Positions 20,913 through 28,063 of a stretch of DNA of 28,063 nt are shown in pieces. The number at the start of each line of letters is the position of its first letter. Position 1 is the first letter of the stretch. The DNA is taken from contig DATDAH010000268.1 of assembly GCA_036525535.1 (NCBI GenBank), positions 1 through 28,063 of the forward strand, read 5' to 3'. Origin of the DNA: DATDAH01 sp036525535 (lineage in GTDB: Bacteria > Actinomycetota > Acidimicrobiia > Acidimicrobiales > DATDAH01). Under the pieces are notes generated by a model, which ran no database searches, had not been told where the DNA came from, and worked only from the letters and a program-made list of their open reading frames with translations. A program made the translations under genes and the position numbers.

Positions 20913-23429
20913 ATGGAGGACAACGGTGGGGTGAAGGGGCACCGAGGTGCGGTGGCGTACTGCGTACGAGCCGACGCCCGGCGCTCCTGGCGGGCATGGC
21001 TGGTCCTCGGACTGCTGGTTGGCGTGGCCGCGGGCGGGGTGGCCGCTGCGGCCGCCGGCGCCCGCCGAACCGATTCGGCCTTCCGGGAACTTCGGACCGA
21101 GACCGACGCCATGGACGCCGGCATCGGCTTCACGTGCGATCCCGAGGACCCGGCCTGTCCCACCACAGCCGAGGAGGTGAGGGCCTACCCGGGGGTCGTC
21201 GACGCCGCCTCGTTCATCACCACGAAGTCCCCGGTGTTCGACGCCGAGGGCAACCTGATCCAGATCAACGGCGACACCTGTGGGAGCGGGGCCGGCGCCG
21301 TCGACCTGATCACACCGCTGGACCCTGGCTTCGGCACCGACGTGAACCGGGTTCGCATCCTCGAGGGACGGGCCGCCGACCCCAGCCGGGCCGATGAGGT
21401 GGTCATGGCGCCGATCGCCGCGGAGTCGTTCGGCGTCGAGGTCGGCGACCGGCTGTTCGCGTTCGGCGGTCCCGAGCTGGACTGCCTCGACCGGGCGACT
21501 TGGGGCCGAGGGATCCATCTCACCGTCGTCGGGATCGGCATGTCCGCGGCGGAGATCCCGCCGAAGGCCGGCTTCTACCTCCAGGGCATCCACACCACGC
21601 CGGCGTTCGTCCACGACCCGGCCTTCGCCGAGCTGCTGTCCAGCGGGGCGGACGACGGTGACGGGGAGACCGAGGGCCCGGTCATGGCCGTCCGCCTCGA
21701 TGAGGACGTGACCCTCGCGGAACTGGCGGACACTCCAGGTGTAGCCCCGTTCGAGGTCGCCTTCGACCTCCGCGACGACATCTCCCGGCCGATCGACGAG
21801 GGACTCCGCGCTGACGCCAATGCCCTCTGGATCGTCAGCGCGCTCACTGCTCTGGCTTCCCTCTTCCTGGTCTTCCCGGCGCTGGACCGCCACGCGGCGG
21901 CGATGGTCGGCGTGGACGACACGCTCACCTCGCTGGGATGGAGCCGGAGCGACCGGGTCGTACGGGCGGCCGCCCATGGCGCCGTCGTGGCCGTGATCGG
22001 GCTCGTCACCATGGTCACCGTCGTAGTCGTCGCGTCGAGCCGTACGCCCATCGGCGACGCCCGGACGATCGATCCCGATCCCGGGATCGAGATCGACCCC
22101 CGCCCGTTCCTGCTCGGCGCCGTCGTGCTGATCCTCGTCAGCACGGTCGGCCTCGGGCTGCTCGTCCTGCGCCGGACGACGGCCCGGAGCGCGGTCCGCC
22201 GCACGCCGCTCGCGGGGACCGCAGCACGGATCGGGGCGTCGGCCACCGCCGTGCTCGGGATCCGCATCGGGCTCGAGCCCGGACGAAGGCAGGCCCCCGT
22301 GCGCTCGTCCATGCTGGCCGTGGCCGTCGGCGCGGCCGCCATAGTCGGATCCCTCGTCTACACCAACGGCGCCCAACACTTGCGGGAGACGCCCGCCCTG
22401 GCCGGCCTGAATTGGGACGACTTCCTCTACGTGGGCGACCGGGACGACGGGGCCGACATCGCCGTACGGGCCGCCGCGTGGCCCGAGGTCGAGGCGACGG
22501 GCCACCTGTACTTCTTCACCGACCTGCTGCTGCTCGGCGAGGAGCACGAAGTGACCCACGTCTTGGCCTTCAGCACCGGCGCGGGTGCCGTCGAGCCCAC
22601 CGTCATCCGGGGCCGGGCCCCGAGCGGACCGAGCGAGATCCTCCTCACCCCGGATCTGGCCGACCGACTGGGCCTCCGGCTCGGCGAGACCGTGGCGGGA
22701 ACGATGCAGGGCTTCGACGAGGAGACCGGCGAGTCGATCGACCGCGGCGCCCGCGATCTGGAGATGGTCGGCATCGGCCCCCTTCCCCTGGGCGACGGGA
22801 ACTTCCAGAACGCGTCGGCCATGACCACGGAGGGCTATCTCGCCTACCAGGACCCCGAGGTGCTGCCCCAGTTCGAAGGCCGAGCGGATTTCGTCACCAT
22901 CCGGCGGGAGCCCGGGATCGACGACGCCGAGATCGCGGCCCGGGCCCGGACCGTGGGTGTGGAGTTCGACCCGGCGTTCGTCTCCGACGCGGCCCTCGAG
23001 ACGTTGATCTCCATCGACGTCACGTCGACCGAGTCGGCCCCGGACCTCCTGGCCTTCCTCATGGCCGTGATGACCGGGAGCATCCTGGCCTACGCCTTGG
23101 CCACCGCGGTGAGCCGCGACCGCCTCGATCTCGCCGTCGTGCGCGCAATGGGGTTCCGTCCCCGACAGGTGCGCCGGTCCGCGGTCTGGGCCGCCACCGC
23201 GTTCACCGGTCTCTCCCTGGCCATCGCCGTGCCCGTCGGCATCGTGGTCGGCCGGGTCGCTTGGCGGGCCTACGCCGAGAGCCTCGGCATCGTTCCCACA
23301 CCGTTCGTCCCCTGGGACGAGTTGGCCGTTCTCGTCGGCCTGTCGCTCGTCTTCGCCGTCCTCGTCGACCTGGTCGCGGCCTGGCGCCAGAACCGCCTCC
23401 GCCCCGCCGAGGTCCTCCGCACCGAGTAG
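20913..23429 (+). CDS. FtsX/MacB-type ABC transporter permease without adjacent ATPase
   Basis: An 838-residue permease with two FtsX-like units. Helix 1 is at about 28-50 ('WLVLGLLVGVAAGGVAAAA'). A large extracellular domain follows to about 300, then three helices at about 304-322, 350-374 and 397-417. A second unit starts with a helix at about 466-485, has another extracellular domain to about 710, and ends with three helices from about 710 to 830. The terminus 'WRQNRLRPAEVLRTE' is the FtsX-family ending. Such permeases act with an ATPase in lipid or peptide export or in mechanotransmission. None is in the window, so the ATPase must be encoded elsewhere or lost. The ATG at 20913 follows GGGGGAAG (20900-20907). 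It is convergent with nothing; the GMC operon follows on the same strand. Confidence 0.85.
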   Translation: MEDNGGVKGHRGAVAYCVRADARRSWRAWLVLGLLVGVAAGGVAAAAAGARRTDSAFRELRTETDAMDAGIGFTCDPEDPACPTTAEEVRAYPGVVDAASFITTKSPVFDAEGNLIQINGDTCGSGAGAVDLITPLDPGFGTDVNRVRILEGRAADPSRADEVVMAPIAAESFGVEVGDRLFAFGGPELDCLDRATWGRGIHLTVVGIGMSAAEIPPKAGFYLQGIHTTPAFVHDPAFAELLSSGADDGDGETEGPVMAVRLDEDVTLAELADTPGVAPFEVAFDLRDDISRPIDEGLRADANALWIVSALTALASLFLVFPALDRHAAAMVGVDDTLTSLGWSRSDRVVRAAAHGAVVAVIGLVTMVTVVVVASSRTPIGDARTIDPDPGIEIDPRPFLLGAVVLILVSTVGLGLLVLRRTTARSAVRRTPLAGTAARIGASATAVLGIRIGLEPGRRQAPVRSSMLAVAVGAAAIVGSLVYTNGAQHLRETPALAGLNWDDFLYVGDRDDGADIAVRAAAWPEVEATGHLYFFTDLLLLGEEHEVTHVLAFSTGAGAVEPTVIRGRAPSGPSEILLTPDLADRLGLRLGETVAGTMQGFDEETGESIDRGARDLEMVGIGPLPLGDGNFQNASAMTTEGYLAYQDPEVLPQFEGRADFVTIRREPGIDDAEIAARARTVGVEFDPAFVSDAALETLISIDVTSTESAPDLLAFLMAVMTGSILAYALATAVSRDRLDLAVVRAMGFRPRQVRRSAVWAATAFTGLSLAIAVPVGIVVGRVAWRAYAESLGIVPTPFVPWDELAVLVGLSLVFAVLVDLVAAWRQNRLRPAEVLRTE

Positions 23430-23443
23430 CCGCCCCATCCGTC

Positions 23444-23486
23444 TCTGGCACCTGACGCTCGCGGCCCACCACAGACGACAGGTTCC
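23444..23486. repeat. Intergenic tctggcacct motif and imperfect hairpin
   Basis: Copy 2 of tctggcacct (23444-23453), followed by cgctc. It is part of an imperfect inverted repeat, ggcacctgacg (23447-23457) against cgacaggttcc (23476-23486), 9 of 11 pairing. It may be a terminator of the permease gene or a degenerate repetitive element. Confidence 0.33.
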
Positions 23487-23511
23487 GAAACGAGGGCCTC
23501 GGCGGGCGTCG

Positions 23512-23517
23512 TAGGGT
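23512..23517 (+). promoter_or_regulatory. Probable -10 (TAGGGT) of the GMC dehydrogenase operon
   Basis: TAGGGT, 6 nt, ATT at 23524. The flanking 13 nt (cgtcgtagggtcg) are the same as at the acyl-CoA dehydrogenase promoter on the other strand at 4671. Transcription would start at or next to the ATT. AGGG could also act as a Shine-Dalgarno. Confidence 0.45.
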
Positions 23518-23523
23518 CGCGGC

Positions 23524-24093
23524 ATTCCGAGCTGGCTCTCCGCGGACCAGTACGCCGTCGTCGAGGCGGCCGTCGACCGGCTGATCCCGCCGGACGACGA
23601 CGGCGCGCCCGGAGCCCGGGCCGTGGGAGCGGCCGACTACATCGACGGGCTCCTCGGCGCCTTCCTCGTCGACCCGCCCCGCATCTGGGCCGGAGGGCCC
23701 TACTCCGGTCGTCACGGCGGCGACGCCGGGTTCGACACGTTCCTGACGCTGGGCGCGGTCGAGGAGCTGGCCTGGAGGACCCGGATCGAGGGCAGCCAGG
23801 GCCGGCCCGAGCGGGAGTTCAACGGACCGGTGATCGGGCTCCAGGAGCGGTACGCCGAAGGCCTGGCCCGGCTGGGTGACGACTTCGCCGACGTCGACGG
23901 CGAGGAGCAGGACCGGCGCCTGGCCGCCGACCCACGGTTCCAGCGCGTGCTCTACGAGCACGCCTGCGAGGGGACCTACGGCGACCCGGCCTACGGCGGG
24001 AACCGGGAGCGGGCCGGCTGGACCTCGGTGGCCTTCCTCGGCGACGTCCAGCCGCGGGGCTGGACCGACGACGAGGTGATCACGGGTGGCTGA
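23524..24093 (+). CDS. Gluconate 2-dehydrogenase subunit 3 family protein, probable ATT start
   Basis: A 189-residue small subunit (Gluconate_2-dh3 family), which partners a GMC flavoprotein. The conserved N-terminus 'PSWLSADQYAVVEAAVDRLI' is followed by PPDDDGAPGARA and 'GAADYIDGLLGAF'. The C-terminal half has 'YEGTYGDPAYGGNRERAGW' (the usual 'GDPxYGGN...GW' region). An in-frame TAG lies at 23512-23514, and between it and the conserved segment the only plausible initiator is ATT at 23524. The next GTG, at 23623, would delete the conserved N-terminus. No Tat or Sec signal is visible, unlike many family members, so the complex may be cytoplasmic. It overlaps the GMC gene by 8 nt. A sequencing error at the start is the alternative. 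Confidence 0.8.
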   Translation: MPSWLSADQYAVVEAAVDRLIPPDDDGAPGARAVGAADYIDGLLGAFLVDPPRIWAGGPYSGRHGGDAGFDTFLTLGAVEELAWRTRIEGSQGRPEREFNGPVIGLQERYAEGLARLGDDFADVDGEEQDRRLAADPRFQRVLYEHACEGTYGDPAYGGNRERAGWTSVAFLGDVQPRGWTDDEVITGG

Positions 24094-25813
24094 CCATGAC
24101 GCCGACGCCGTCATCGTCGGGAGCGGGCCGGGCGGGTCGACCTTCGCCGACGTCCTCACCGCCGCGGGCTGGTCGGTGGTGATCCTGGAGAAGGGTCGCA
24201 ACCACCTCCTCGACCTGGACCCGCCCTACGGGCTGAAGGGTGAGTTCTCCAACGACGAGGTCAAGTTCGGCCAGCGCCACTTCCTGGGCCCGGACCCGCT
24301 GGTCGAGCCCCGGACGTTCCGCCGCACCGAGGCCGACGGCGACCGCCTGTTCACCGGCGACGTCAACAACCTCCCGTCCACGGTGGGCGGCGGCGGCACC
24401 CATGCCGACGGCAAGCTGCCCCGCTTCCGTGAGGAGGACTTCGCCCTGCTCAGCGCCCGGGGCCCGGTCGACGGGGCCGCGCTGGCCGACTGGCCCCTCG
24501 ACTACGCCGAGCTCGAGCCTTACTACGCCGAAGCCGAGCGCCTGATCGGCACGGCGGGCGAGGCCGGAGCGAACCCGTTCGCGGCCTGGCGCTCGGGCCC
24601 GTACCCGATGCCTGCCGGCCCGGACATGTTCGGTGCCGTCCTCTCCGCCGAGGCCGCCGAGCGCCATGGCCTGCACCCCTACCGGGCGCCCACCGGGGTC
24701 AACTCGGTCCCCTACGACGACCGCCCGGCCTGCAACAACTGCGGGTTCTGCGCCTTCGGGTGCCCGATCCACGCCAAGGGCGATCCCGTGGCCTCGCTGC
24801 GCCGGGCCCTGCGGACCGGGCAGTGTCGGCTGCAGCCTGAGGCGTACGTGACCGACGTGCTCGTCGACGGGACAGGCCGACGGGCCACCGGCGTCCGCTA
24901 CCTCGACGCCGACCGCCGCACCCAGGAGGTCCGGGCCGCCCACGTCGTCCTCGCCGCCGGCGCCTTCGAGACCCCCCGCCTGCTGCTGCGCACCGGCCTC
25001 GCCAACTCGTCGGAGCAGGTCGGCCGCCACCTCACCTATCACTTCCAGACCTTCACCGTCGGGGGCTTCCCGTTCTCCCTGCACGGCGAGCGGGGCCGCT
25101 GCGTGACCCACCTCATGGACGATCCGATCGTCCCCGGTCCTGCCGCGGACGACGCTGCCCGCGCCGCCGGACTCCCGTACATCCGGGGTGGCACCGTCGA
25201 GCACGGCTCGTCGACCCTGCCCATCCAGGAGGCGCTCAACTACCCGCCCGGACCCCAGCACAACCGCTCGATGCGGGACTCCGCGCTCCGGGACCGCCTT
25301 TGGGTCTTCACCATGCAGGGCGAGGACCTGCCCCAGCCGGCCAACCGGATCGACCTCGACCCCACCGTCGTCGACGCCTGGGGGTTCCCGGCGGGGCGGG
25401 TCACCTACGCCCCCCACCGCCACGAGCTGGTGGCCTCAGCCCACTGGGCCCCCATCCTCGAAGCGGTCATGCTCGCCGCGGGCGCCGAGTGGTCGTTCTC
25501 CAGCACCTCCCCGCCCATCGGCGACGTGGACCCCGACAGCGAGCACCCCCAGGGACTGGCGCCCGCCTCCAAGCACGTCATGGGCACCTGTCGCATGGGC
25601 ACCGACCCGGCGACCAGCGTGGTCGGGCCCGACGGCCGCTTCCACGACATCGACAACCTGCTCTGCGCCGACTCGTCGGTCTTCGTGACCTCGTCCGGCT
25701 ACAACCCCACCCTCACGATCGCCGCCCTGGCTCATCGGGCGGCGTCGTTGCTCACCGGCTCCCCGCCCCCCCGCCCCGGGGGAACCGAGTCACCCGAGCG
25801 GGCGACTCCCTGA
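24086..25813 (+). CDS. GMC-family FAD-dependent oxidoreductase, large subunit
   Basis: A 575-residue flavoprotein. The FAD Rossmann motif is 'VIVGSGPGGSTFADVL' (9-24). 'STVGGGGTHADG' is the GMC signature 1 region and 'VLAAGAFETPRLLLRTGLA' signature 2. The active-site His lies in 'KHVMGTCRMG', and the C-terminal 'SGYNPTLTIAALA' holds the second active-site position. Cys216, Cys219, Cys222 and Cys226 form C-x2-C-x2-C-x3-C, a ferredoxin-like spacing that recurs in this GMC branch; whether it binds a cluster or zinc is not known to me. The protein probably oxidises an alcohol or sugar. No cytochrome c subunit follows, so the electron acceptor is unknown. The start is GTG at 24086, translationally coupled to the small subunit. 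Confidence 0.88.
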   Translation: MADHDADAVIVGSGPGGSTFADVLTAAGWSVVILEKGRNHLLDLDPPYGLKGEFSNDEVKFGQRHFLGPDPLVEPRTFRRTEADGDRLFTGDVNNLPSTVGGGGTHADGKLPRFREEDFALLSARGPVDGAALADWPLDYAELEPYYAEAERLIGTAGEAGANPFAAWRSGPYPMPAGPDMFGAVLSAEAAERHGLHPYRAPTGVNSVPYDDRPACNNCGFCAFGCPIHAKGDPVASLRRALRTGQCRLQPEAYVTDVLVDGTGRRATGVRYLDADRRTQEVRAAHVVLAAGAFETPRLLLRTGLANSSEQVGRHLTYHFQTFTVGGFPFSLHGERGRCVTHLMDDPIVPGPAADDAARAAGLPYIRGGTVEHGSSTLPIQEALNYPPGPQHNRSMRDSALRDRLWVFTMQGEDLPQPANRIDLDPTVVDAWGFPAGRVTYAPHRHELVASAHWAPILEAVMLAAGAEWSFSSTSPPIGDVDPDSEHPQGLAPASKHVMGTCRMGTDPATSVVGPDGRFHDIDNLLCADSSVFVTSSGYNPTLTIAALAHRAASLLTGSPPPRPGGTESPERATP

Positions 25814-25817
25814 CAAT
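25812..25817 (+). promoter_or_regulatory. Candidate -10 (GACAAT) of the diguanylate cyclase gene
   Basis: TGACAAT overlaps the stop codon of the GMC gene and lies 26 nt before the GTG at 25844. GACAAT is an acceptable -10 with a TG-like extension. The -35 is not clear. Confidence 0.28.
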
Positions 25818-25843
25818 CGACGGCGATCGGCCGATGGACCATC

Positions 25844-28063
25844 GTGGGACCTCGATCTGTCGCGTGGCTGGGTGCCGCTCTCGCCGCCCTGGCCTTCGGG
25901 CTGGTGGTCAACCTGGCCCCCGACGGCGACCTGGCGATGGTGGTGGACGACATCGGCACCACGGCCGTCGCCGCGCTGGCCGGCGCCTCCTGCCTCCTCA
26001 CCTACAGGAAGAGCCGTTCCGACGGGGCCGAGGCCGCCCGCCGGCGAAGGGGCTGGCTCCTGGTCGGCCTCGGGGTCCTGTCGTGGTCGGCCGGCAACGC
26101 CATCTGGGCCGTCTATGAGCTCGGGGCCCACCAGGACGCGCCGTTCCCGTCCCTGGCCGACGTCGGCTACCTCGGGTTCGTTCCGCTTGCGCTGGCCGGC
26201 GTGGTCCTGCTCGGACCGTCCTTTGCCCGCGTAGGCACTGTCAAGCGGGTGATGGACATCATCCTGATCACAGTCGGGCTCGGCGGCGTGGGCTGGACCC
26301 TCGTACTCGCCCCGGTTGCGGCCACGACCAACGGGGCCCTCGAAGAAGGGCTCTCGCTCGCCTATCCGATCGGTGACCTGCTCATGCTGGGCGCCATCCT
26401 GTCGGTGATCACGCTCACCCGACGGGGCGATCGTGCCCTCGCCGTCCTGCTCGCCGGTCTCGTCCTGTTCGCCTCCGCCGACGTCTCCTTCGCGTACATG
26501 ACCGCCACCGACCAGTACTCCAGCGGTGGGATCACGGCGTGGGCGTGGTTCTGCGGGTTCCTGCTGATCGCCCTGGCGGCTCGACCGGCGCAGCCGACCG
26601 AGCTCGCCGACGACCTCGACGGCGTCCACACCCGCTGGCTCACCGAGCTGGTGATCCACTTTCCCGTCGTCTCCGTCGGCGCGCTGGCCGTCGTCGAACG
26701 GGTCACCGGTGGCGAGGTGTCCAACGGCACCATCGCCCTCATCCTGGTGGTGTTCGTGCTGAATGCCCTCCGCCACGCCGCCGCCAGCCGTCAGATGGCC
26801 GGCCTGACCGGCGCCCTCGCAGAGCAGCTCTCGGCCCTGCAGACCGAGCGCCAACGCTCCGACCTGGTCATCGACGAGGCGCGCGACCCTTACGTCGAGC
26901 TGGATCCGGACGGGCGGGTCCTGGTCTGGAACGGCCCCGCCGAGGCCGTCTTCGGTTGGAGCCGGGACCACATGGTCGGCCGGCTGATCGCCGACATCGT
27001 GCCCGAGGACAACCGGGAGGCCAGCCGATTGCGCATGGAGGAGTTCATCGCGTCGTCGGACGCGTCGGTCTGGGACGAAGGGGTCGACGTCCGCTATCTC
27101 CGGCCCGACGGCACCGAGGTCCCGATCGAGATCGCGGCCTGGTCCACCGGCGAGGGGGCCGACCTCCGGATCCACGCCTTCGTCTGGGACATCAGCGAGC
27201 GCCTGGCCGAGCACGAGTTGCTGGAGGCCAGCGAGAAGAAGTGGCAGTCCCTGGTGAGCCACTCCTCGGACATGACCATCGTCCTCGACCGCGAGGGCCG
27301 GGTGGACCAGGAGGTTCCCACCGTCCGGCAACTGTTCGGCTACGCCGACAACGAGAACCACGGGCGCCACTTCGCCGACCTCATCCACCCCCAGGACCTC
27401 CAGCGGGCCATCGACCGCTTCACCCGGGTGTTGGCCGAACCGGGGAACCAGGAGCGGGAGCGGGTCCGCATCCGCCGCTTCGACGGCAGCTGGGTCCACG
27501 TCGACGCCATCGCCACCAACCTGCTCGACGAGCCGACCGTGGCCGGCATCGTCTGCAACCTGCGGGACATCTCCGAGCAGGTGGCGGCGGAGAACGAGCT
27601 GAAGCGCCAGGCCCGACGGGACCCCCTCACGGGCCTGCCGAACCGAAACCTCATGACCGCTGCGCTCGCCCGGCACTGCGCCGAGGAGCACGACGGCCAC
27701 GCCGCCCTCCTCCTCATGGACCTCGACGGCTTCAAGGACATCAACGACGGGCTCGGCCACGACGTCGGCGACCAGCTGCTGGTCGAGATCGGGCACCGCC
27801 TCGACCGGGTGACCCGAGCCGACGACGTGGTCGCCCGCCTCGGCGGCGACGAGTTCGCCGTCCTCGTGACCCGGCTGCCGGCCCTCGGCCACGCGGCCGC
27901 CATCGCCGAGAACCTGGGCAACCTGATCCGGGAACCCGTGCGCCTCGGCGACGTCACCCTCGAGGTCGGGGTGAGCATCGGCATCGCCGACTGCTCCCCC
28001 GGCGACGATCCCCTGGCCGTGCTCCAGCGGGCCGACGTGGCCATGTACCGGGCCAAGCGCGAG
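25844..28063 (+). CDS. Membrane-bound PAS-PAS-GGDEF diguanylate cyclase, C-terminus cut by window edge
   Basis: An open frame of 740 codons without a stop. About ten hydrophobic helices fill residues 5-306 (for example 'GWLLVGLGVLSWSAGNAIWA' and 'WLTELVIHFPVVSVGALAVV'). A linker 'QLSALQTERQRSDLV' leads to PAS 1 (about 340-455, with 'LDPDGRVLVWNGPAEAVFGW') and PAS 2 (about 465-585, with 'LDREGRV' and 'GYADNENHGRHFADLIHPQD'). The GGDEF domain starts at 'RDPLTGLPNRN' (about 592). The catalytic motif GGDEF is intact (about 667-671), and RADD five residues before it is the inhibitory I-site. It should make c-di-GMP and be product-inhibited. An EAL domain may follow beyond the edge. The GTG at 25844 is the best start; the Shine-Dalgarno is weak. 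Confidence 0.9.
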   Translation, partial: MGPRSVAWLGAALAALAFGLVVNLAPDGDLAMVVDDIGTTAVAALAGASCLLTYRKSRSDGAEAARRRRGWLLVGLGVLSWSAGNAIWAVYELGAHQDAPFPSLADVGYLGFVPLALAGVVLLGPSFARVGTVKRVMDIILITVGLGGVGWTLVLAPVAATTNGALEEGLSLAYPIGDLLMLGAILSVITLTRRGDRALAVLLAGLVLFASADVSFAYMTATDQYSSGGITAWAWFCGFLLIALAARPAQPTELADDLDGVHTRWLTELVIHFPVVSVGALAVVERVTGGEVSNGTIALILVVFVLNALRHAAASRQMAGLTGALAEQLSALQTERQRSDLVIDEARDPYVELDPDGRVLVWNGPAEAVFGWSRDHMVGRLIADIVPEDNREASRLRMEEFIASSDASVWDEGVDVRYLRPDGTEVPIEIAAWSTGEGADLRIHAFVWDISERLAEHELLEASEKKWQSLVSHSSDMTIVLDREGRVDQEVPTVRQLFGYADNENHGRHFADLIHPQDLQRAIDRFTRVLAEPGNQERERVRIRRFDGSWVHVDAIATNLLDEPTVAGIVCNLRDISEQVAAENELKRQARRDPLTGLPNRNLMTAALARHCAEEHDGHAALLLMDLDGFKDINDGLGHDVGDQLLVEIGHRLDRVTRADDVVARLGGDEFAVLVTRLPALGHAAAIAENLGNLIREPVRLGDVTLEVGVSIGIADCSPGDDPLAVLQRADVAMYRAKRE

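Noticed and set aside
20807..21166. N-terminal extension of the acyl-CoA ligase frame
   Set aside because: It is antisense to the permease gene. The ATG at 20806 has a strong Shine-Dalgarno and the normal family N-terminus.
20835..23525. An 896-codon open frame on the minus strand
   Set aside because: It is antisense to the FtsX-type permease, whose motifs and helices are clear. Its translation is Gly/Arg/Asp/Val-rich without domains, as expected for the complement of GC-rich coding DNA.
25790..27892. A 700-codon open frame on the minus strand
   Set aside because: It is antisense to the PAS-PAS-GGDEF gene, which has exact catalytic motifs.
1..28063. tRNA, rRNA, CRISPR, transposase, integrase or phage signals
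   Set aside because: I looked for T-loop-like sequences, regularly spaced direct repeats, terminal inverted repeats and transposase motifs and saw none worth reporting. Base composition seems uniform by eye; this was not computed.

Overview
The window is chromosomal DNA from a very GC-rich bacterium, most likely an actinobacterium and perhaps from the Acidimicrobiia. The reasons are dense GC-biased coding, frequent GTG starts, many 1-4 nt stop/start overlaps, a DUF2510 protein, two protein families typical of F420-using actinobacteria (an LLM-class oxidoreductase and a PPOX-fold protein), and a beta-carbonic anhydrase resembling mycobacterial Rv1284. I see no rRNA, tRNA, CRISPR array, insertion sequence or phage gene. 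The taxonomic call is inference.

Layout. (1) 1-6.4 kb: a crotonase cut by the left edge, a lipoprotein alpha/beta hydrolase, a PPOX-fold protein, a solitary NuoF-like flavoprotein, an acyl-CoA dehydrogenase, a DUF4177-like/DUF2510 protein and an LLM-class oxidoreductase. (2) 6.4-8.9 kb: a Rieske oxygenase and a metal-dependent amidohydrolase, adjacent and probably coupled. (3) 9.0-17.2 kb: a cell-surface glycan block. It holds a GT-C type membrane protein, a GT2-GT4-sulfotransferase operon and, convergent to it, a thioesterase-GNAT-flippase-like-sulfotransferase operon. (4) 17.2-20.8 kb: a PhyH dioxygenase, a beta-carbonic anhydrase, an alpha/beta hydrolase and an acyl-CoA ligase. (5) 20.9-28.1 kb: an FtsX-type permease without its ATPase, a two-subunit GMC dehydrogenase, and a membrane diguanylate cyclase cut by the right edge.

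How the genes may work together. Regions 1, 2 and 4 look like a scattered catabolic repertoire for lipid, terpenoid or aromatic acids: ligase, acyl-CoA dehydrogenase, crotonase, thioesterase, Rieske and F420/flavin oxidoreductases. Region 3 looks like a pathway building a sulfated surface glycan or glycolipid: two glycosyltransferases, a GT-C protein, a flippase-like membrane protein and two dissimilar sulfotransferases. This is the best candidate here for an undescribed system.

Two expression signals recur. Several operon heads have a TANNNT-like hexamer 6-7 nt before the start codon, as expected for leaderless mRNAs, while others have clear Shine-Dalgarno sequences. Two genes appear to use non-standard starts: ATT for the GMC small subunit, and CTG overlapping a stop codon for an alpha/beta hydrolase.
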